From assembly GCF_001672775.1 (NCBI RefSeq), contig NZ_LZKJ01000145.1, positions 24,618-88,617 of the forward strand: a stretch of DNA of 64,000 nucleotides. Reading direction: 5' to 3'. Below the pieces are notes generated by a model. The model did no database searches and was not told where the DNA came from. It was given only the letters and a program-made list of their open reading frames with translations. The position numbers and the translations under genes are program-made. Each line of letters opens with the position of its first letter. Position 1 is the first letter of the stretch. Positions 62,378 through 64,000 of the stretch are shown in pieces. The DNA comes from Mycobacterium kyorinense. Its GTDB lineage: Bacteria; Actinomycetota; Actinomycetes; Mycobacteriales; Mycobacteriaceae.

Positions 62378-63862
62378 GTGGACACTAAGCCAAAGCTCAT
62401 CCTCGTTGTGACCGCCGCCGTTGCGTTATTGATCGGCGGGTGCGGGGACTCACCGGATTCCAGGCCGGCTGTCTCGTCGTCGGCTGCCAATTTCGCTTCC
62501 GCGCTGCGGGAGAGGGTCGGCACCGACGCGATGATGGCTCACCTGAAGAAGCTGCAAGACATCGCCGGGGCGAATGACAATACCCGCGCGGTGGGCACTC
62601 CGGGGTACGACGCCAGCATCGACTACGTGGTAAATAAGCTGCGCGACAAAGGCTTTGACGTGCAAACCCCAGAATTCAAAGCGCGGGTGTTCCATGCCGA
62701 GACCGGATCTGTGGCGATCGGCGACAAGACTTTCGAGGCGCGTGCGCTGGAGTTCAGCTTGCCCACTCCACCCGACGGCGTGACCGGGCCGCTCGTGCCT
62801 GCGCCGATCGACGACAGTCCCGGCTGCACTGCCTCCGACTACGACAAGCTGCCCGTGAAAGGTGCGGTCGTGCTGGTGGATCGCGGGACATGCCCGTTTT
62901 CGGAGAAGGAGGATGCCGTGGTGCAGCGCGGCGCCGTCGCGCTGATTGTCGCCGATAACGTGCTCGAGGAGAAGATGGGCGGGACGCTGGGCGAGACGAC
63001 CGATGTGAAGATCCCGGTGGTCAGTGTCACCAAAGCCGCCGGCGCGGAGTTGCGCGCCAGGCCGGGTCCGATCACCGTCAAACTCAAAGCCGAGACCAAG
63101 AACATCGAGGCCCGCAACGTGATCGCGCAGACGAAAACCGGGTCGGCCAACGATGTGGTAATGATCGGTGCGCACCTCGACAGCGTCCCCGAGGGGCCGG
63201 GCATCAACGACAACGGCTCGGGGGTGGCCGCTGTGCTGGAAACTGCACTGCAGCTGGGGAGTTCGCCGCAGGTGCACAACGCGGTGCGATTCGGATTCTG
63301 GGGCGCAGAAGAACTCGGGCTGATCGGCTCGCGGAAGTACGTGGAGTCGCTGGATGCCAACGCGCTCAAGGACATTGCGCTGTACATGAACTTCGACATG
63401 CTCGGCTCGCCCAATCCGGGCTACTTCACCTACGACGGGGACCAGTCGCTGCCGTTGGACCAGCGAGGCCAGCCGATAGTGCCCGAAGGCTCGGCGGGTA
63501 TCGAGCGATCGCTGGCTGCCTACCTGAATTCGGCCGGTAAGACGCCGCAAGACTTCGCATTCGACGGTCGGTCAGATTACGACGGGTTCACGATGGCTGG
63601 CATCCCGGCCGGTGGACTGTTCTCCGGTGCCGAGGCCAAGATGTCCGAAGAACAGGCCAAGCTGTGGGGCGGTGACGCGGACCAGCCGTTCGACCCCAAT
63701 TACCACAAGGACACCGACACCTATGACCACGTCGACCGCACCGCGCTGGGCATCCACGGCGGTGGCGTCGCGTATGTGACCGGGCTTTACGCCCAGGACC
63801 TCGGCGGCCACAACGGTGTCCCAATTCGCGCCGACCGCGTTCGGCACGAGCTGGCCAAGTGA
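62378..63862 (+). CDS. lpqL: Lipoprotein aminopeptidase LpqL (M28 family)
   Basis: 494-residue cell-surface zinc aminopeptidase. Signal peptide with lipobox LIGGC, a protease-associated (PA) domain inserted at about 135-235 (VDRGTCPFSEKEDAVVQRGA), and the M28 peptidase domain with zinc ligands in GAHLDSVPEG (H), INDNGSG (D), GAEELGL (E, with the catalytic glutamate), NFDMLGSPN (D) and YHKDTDTYDHV (H). Start GTG 62378. Active site complete. Confidence 0.94.
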   Translation: MDTKPKLILVVTAAVALLIGGCGDSPDSRPAVSSSAANFASALRERVGTDAMMAHLKKLQDIAGANDNTRAVGTPGYDASIDYVVNKLRDKGFDVQTPEFKARVFHAETGSVAIGDKTFEARALEFSLPTPPDGVTGPLVPAPIDDSPGCTASDYDKLPVKGAVVLVDRGTCPFSEKEDAVVQRGAVALIVADNVLEEKMGGTLGETTDVKIPVVSVTKAAGAELRARPGPITVKLKAETKNIEARNVIAQTKTGSANDVVMIGAHLDSVPEGPGINDNGSGVAAVLETALQLGSSPQVHNAVRFGFWGAEELGLIGSRKYVESLDANALKDIALYMNFDMLGSPNPGYFTYDGDQSLPLDQRGQPIVPEGSAGIERSLAAYLNSAGKTPQDFAFDGRSDYDGFTMAGIPAGGLFSGAEAKMSEEQAKLWGGDADQPFDPNYHKDTDTYDHVDRTALGIHGGGVAYVTGLYAQDLGGHNGVPIRADRVRHELAK

Positions 63863-63906
63863 CGGGAGTCGGCTCGCGGCCGACTTGTCGCCGGGGTGTG
63901 GCATAA

Positions 63907-63922
63907 TCGAACGCATGTTCGA
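63907..63922 (+). promoter_or_regulatory. SOS (LexA) box over the start of the 13E12-family gene
   Basis: TCGAAC (63907-63912), four bases, GTTCGA (63917-63922): an exact match to the mycobacterial LexA consensus TCGAAC-N4-GTTCGA. The right half-site includes the last base of the ATG at 63915, so bound LexA would block initiation. Damage induction is inferred. Confidence 0.8.
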
Positions 63923-64000
63923 AGAAGGTGCTGACCTGCTGGAATGCATGGTGGCGGCGTCGCGGGCCGAAAACCAAGCGGCCGGTCAGCGGCTGGCAGC
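63915..64000 (+). CDS. 13E12 repeat family (DUF222) protein, 5' end only
   Basis: Only the first 28 codons are in the window. They read FEEGADLLECMVAASRAENQ, a start typical of the 13E12/DUF222 family, whose full members end in an HNH endonuclease domain. In M. tuberculosis lpqL is followed by lpqM, so this is an insertion here. A perfect SOS box overlaps the start codon, which gives a near-leaderless transcript. The rest of the protein lies beyond the window. Confidence 0.72.
   Translation, partial: MFEEGADLLECMVAASRAENQAAGQRLA

Overview
The window is GC-rich actinobacterial DNA with the gene content of a Mycobacterium. It carries hspR, clpB, ttfA, fba, purA, ndhA, fgd1 (F420-dependent glucose-6-phosphate dehydrogenase), pknG-glnH-glnX, the thiOSG genes, lpqL and a 13E12-family gene. 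Proteins resemble M. tuberculosis Rv0353-Rv0418 closely in length and motif, but the layout and accessory genes differ, so this is a non-tuberculosis mycobacterium; the species cannot be fixed from the sequence alone. No tRNA, rRNA, IS element or CRISPR array was seen.

Layout. (1) 1-6.1 kb: end of dnaJ, hspR, an aldose 1-epimerase, a flavohaemoglobin-like protein, a GAP-family membrane protein, and clpB behind a promoter that combines an HspR operator with an ECF (SigH/SigE-type) promoter. (2) 6.1-12.3 kb: ttfA, then a tightly packed run of SDR, pyrE, lipoprotein, RNA methyltransferase, GH76 hydrolase and a single-chain SCOT-type CoA transferase. (3) 12.3-19.5 kb: dedA, fba, Rv0361-, Rv0360-, Rv0359- and Rv0358-like genes, a cation diffusion exporter with a palindromic operator, and a DUF2510 membrane protein. 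(4) 19.6-25.7 kb: an operon purA - thioesterase - xdhC-like - purT - rhodanese - metZ; the PurT-like protein has lost several catalytic residues. (5) 25.7-31.6 kb: a secreted GH5-like hydrolase, ndhA, an SDR, and a cation/proton antiporter divergent from a TrkA/RCK protein. (6) 31.5-36.1 kb: an overlapping five-gene operon (badI-like, badH-like, glutaryl-CoA-dehydrogenase-like, acyl-CoA dehydrogenase, TetR) that looks like an alicyclic-acid ring-cleavage module. (7) 36.1-41.6 kb: DUF3054 protein, a VapBC module, a GNAT plus three luciferase-like monooxygenases (the third cut by one in-frame amber codon), and a haem-binding secreted protein. (8) 41.9-55.8 kb: MBL hydrolase, fgd1, pta-ackA, a PknD-like pseudokinase with an NHL propeller, a DUF559 protein, pknG-glnH-glnX, mutT3 and thiE. 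(9) 55.8-64 kb: TPP riboswitch and thiOSG, an SGNH hydrolase, a duplicated two-gene MEDS-HATPase / MEDS-STAS signalling module, lpqL, and the start of a 13E12-family gene under a perfect SOS box.

The most unusual elements are the duplicated MEDS partner-switching module whose STAS domains lack the phospho-acceptor serine, the NHL pseudokinase, the alicyclic-acid operon, the eroded PurT, the amber-split monooxygenase, and three long, unrelated palindromes placed just after gene ends. Most neighbouring genes overlap by 1-4 bases or are a few bases apart, so these exceptions stand out. Relative to M. tuberculosis H37Rv, the block from Rv0385 to Rv0356 runs in the opposite direction between hspR and purT.
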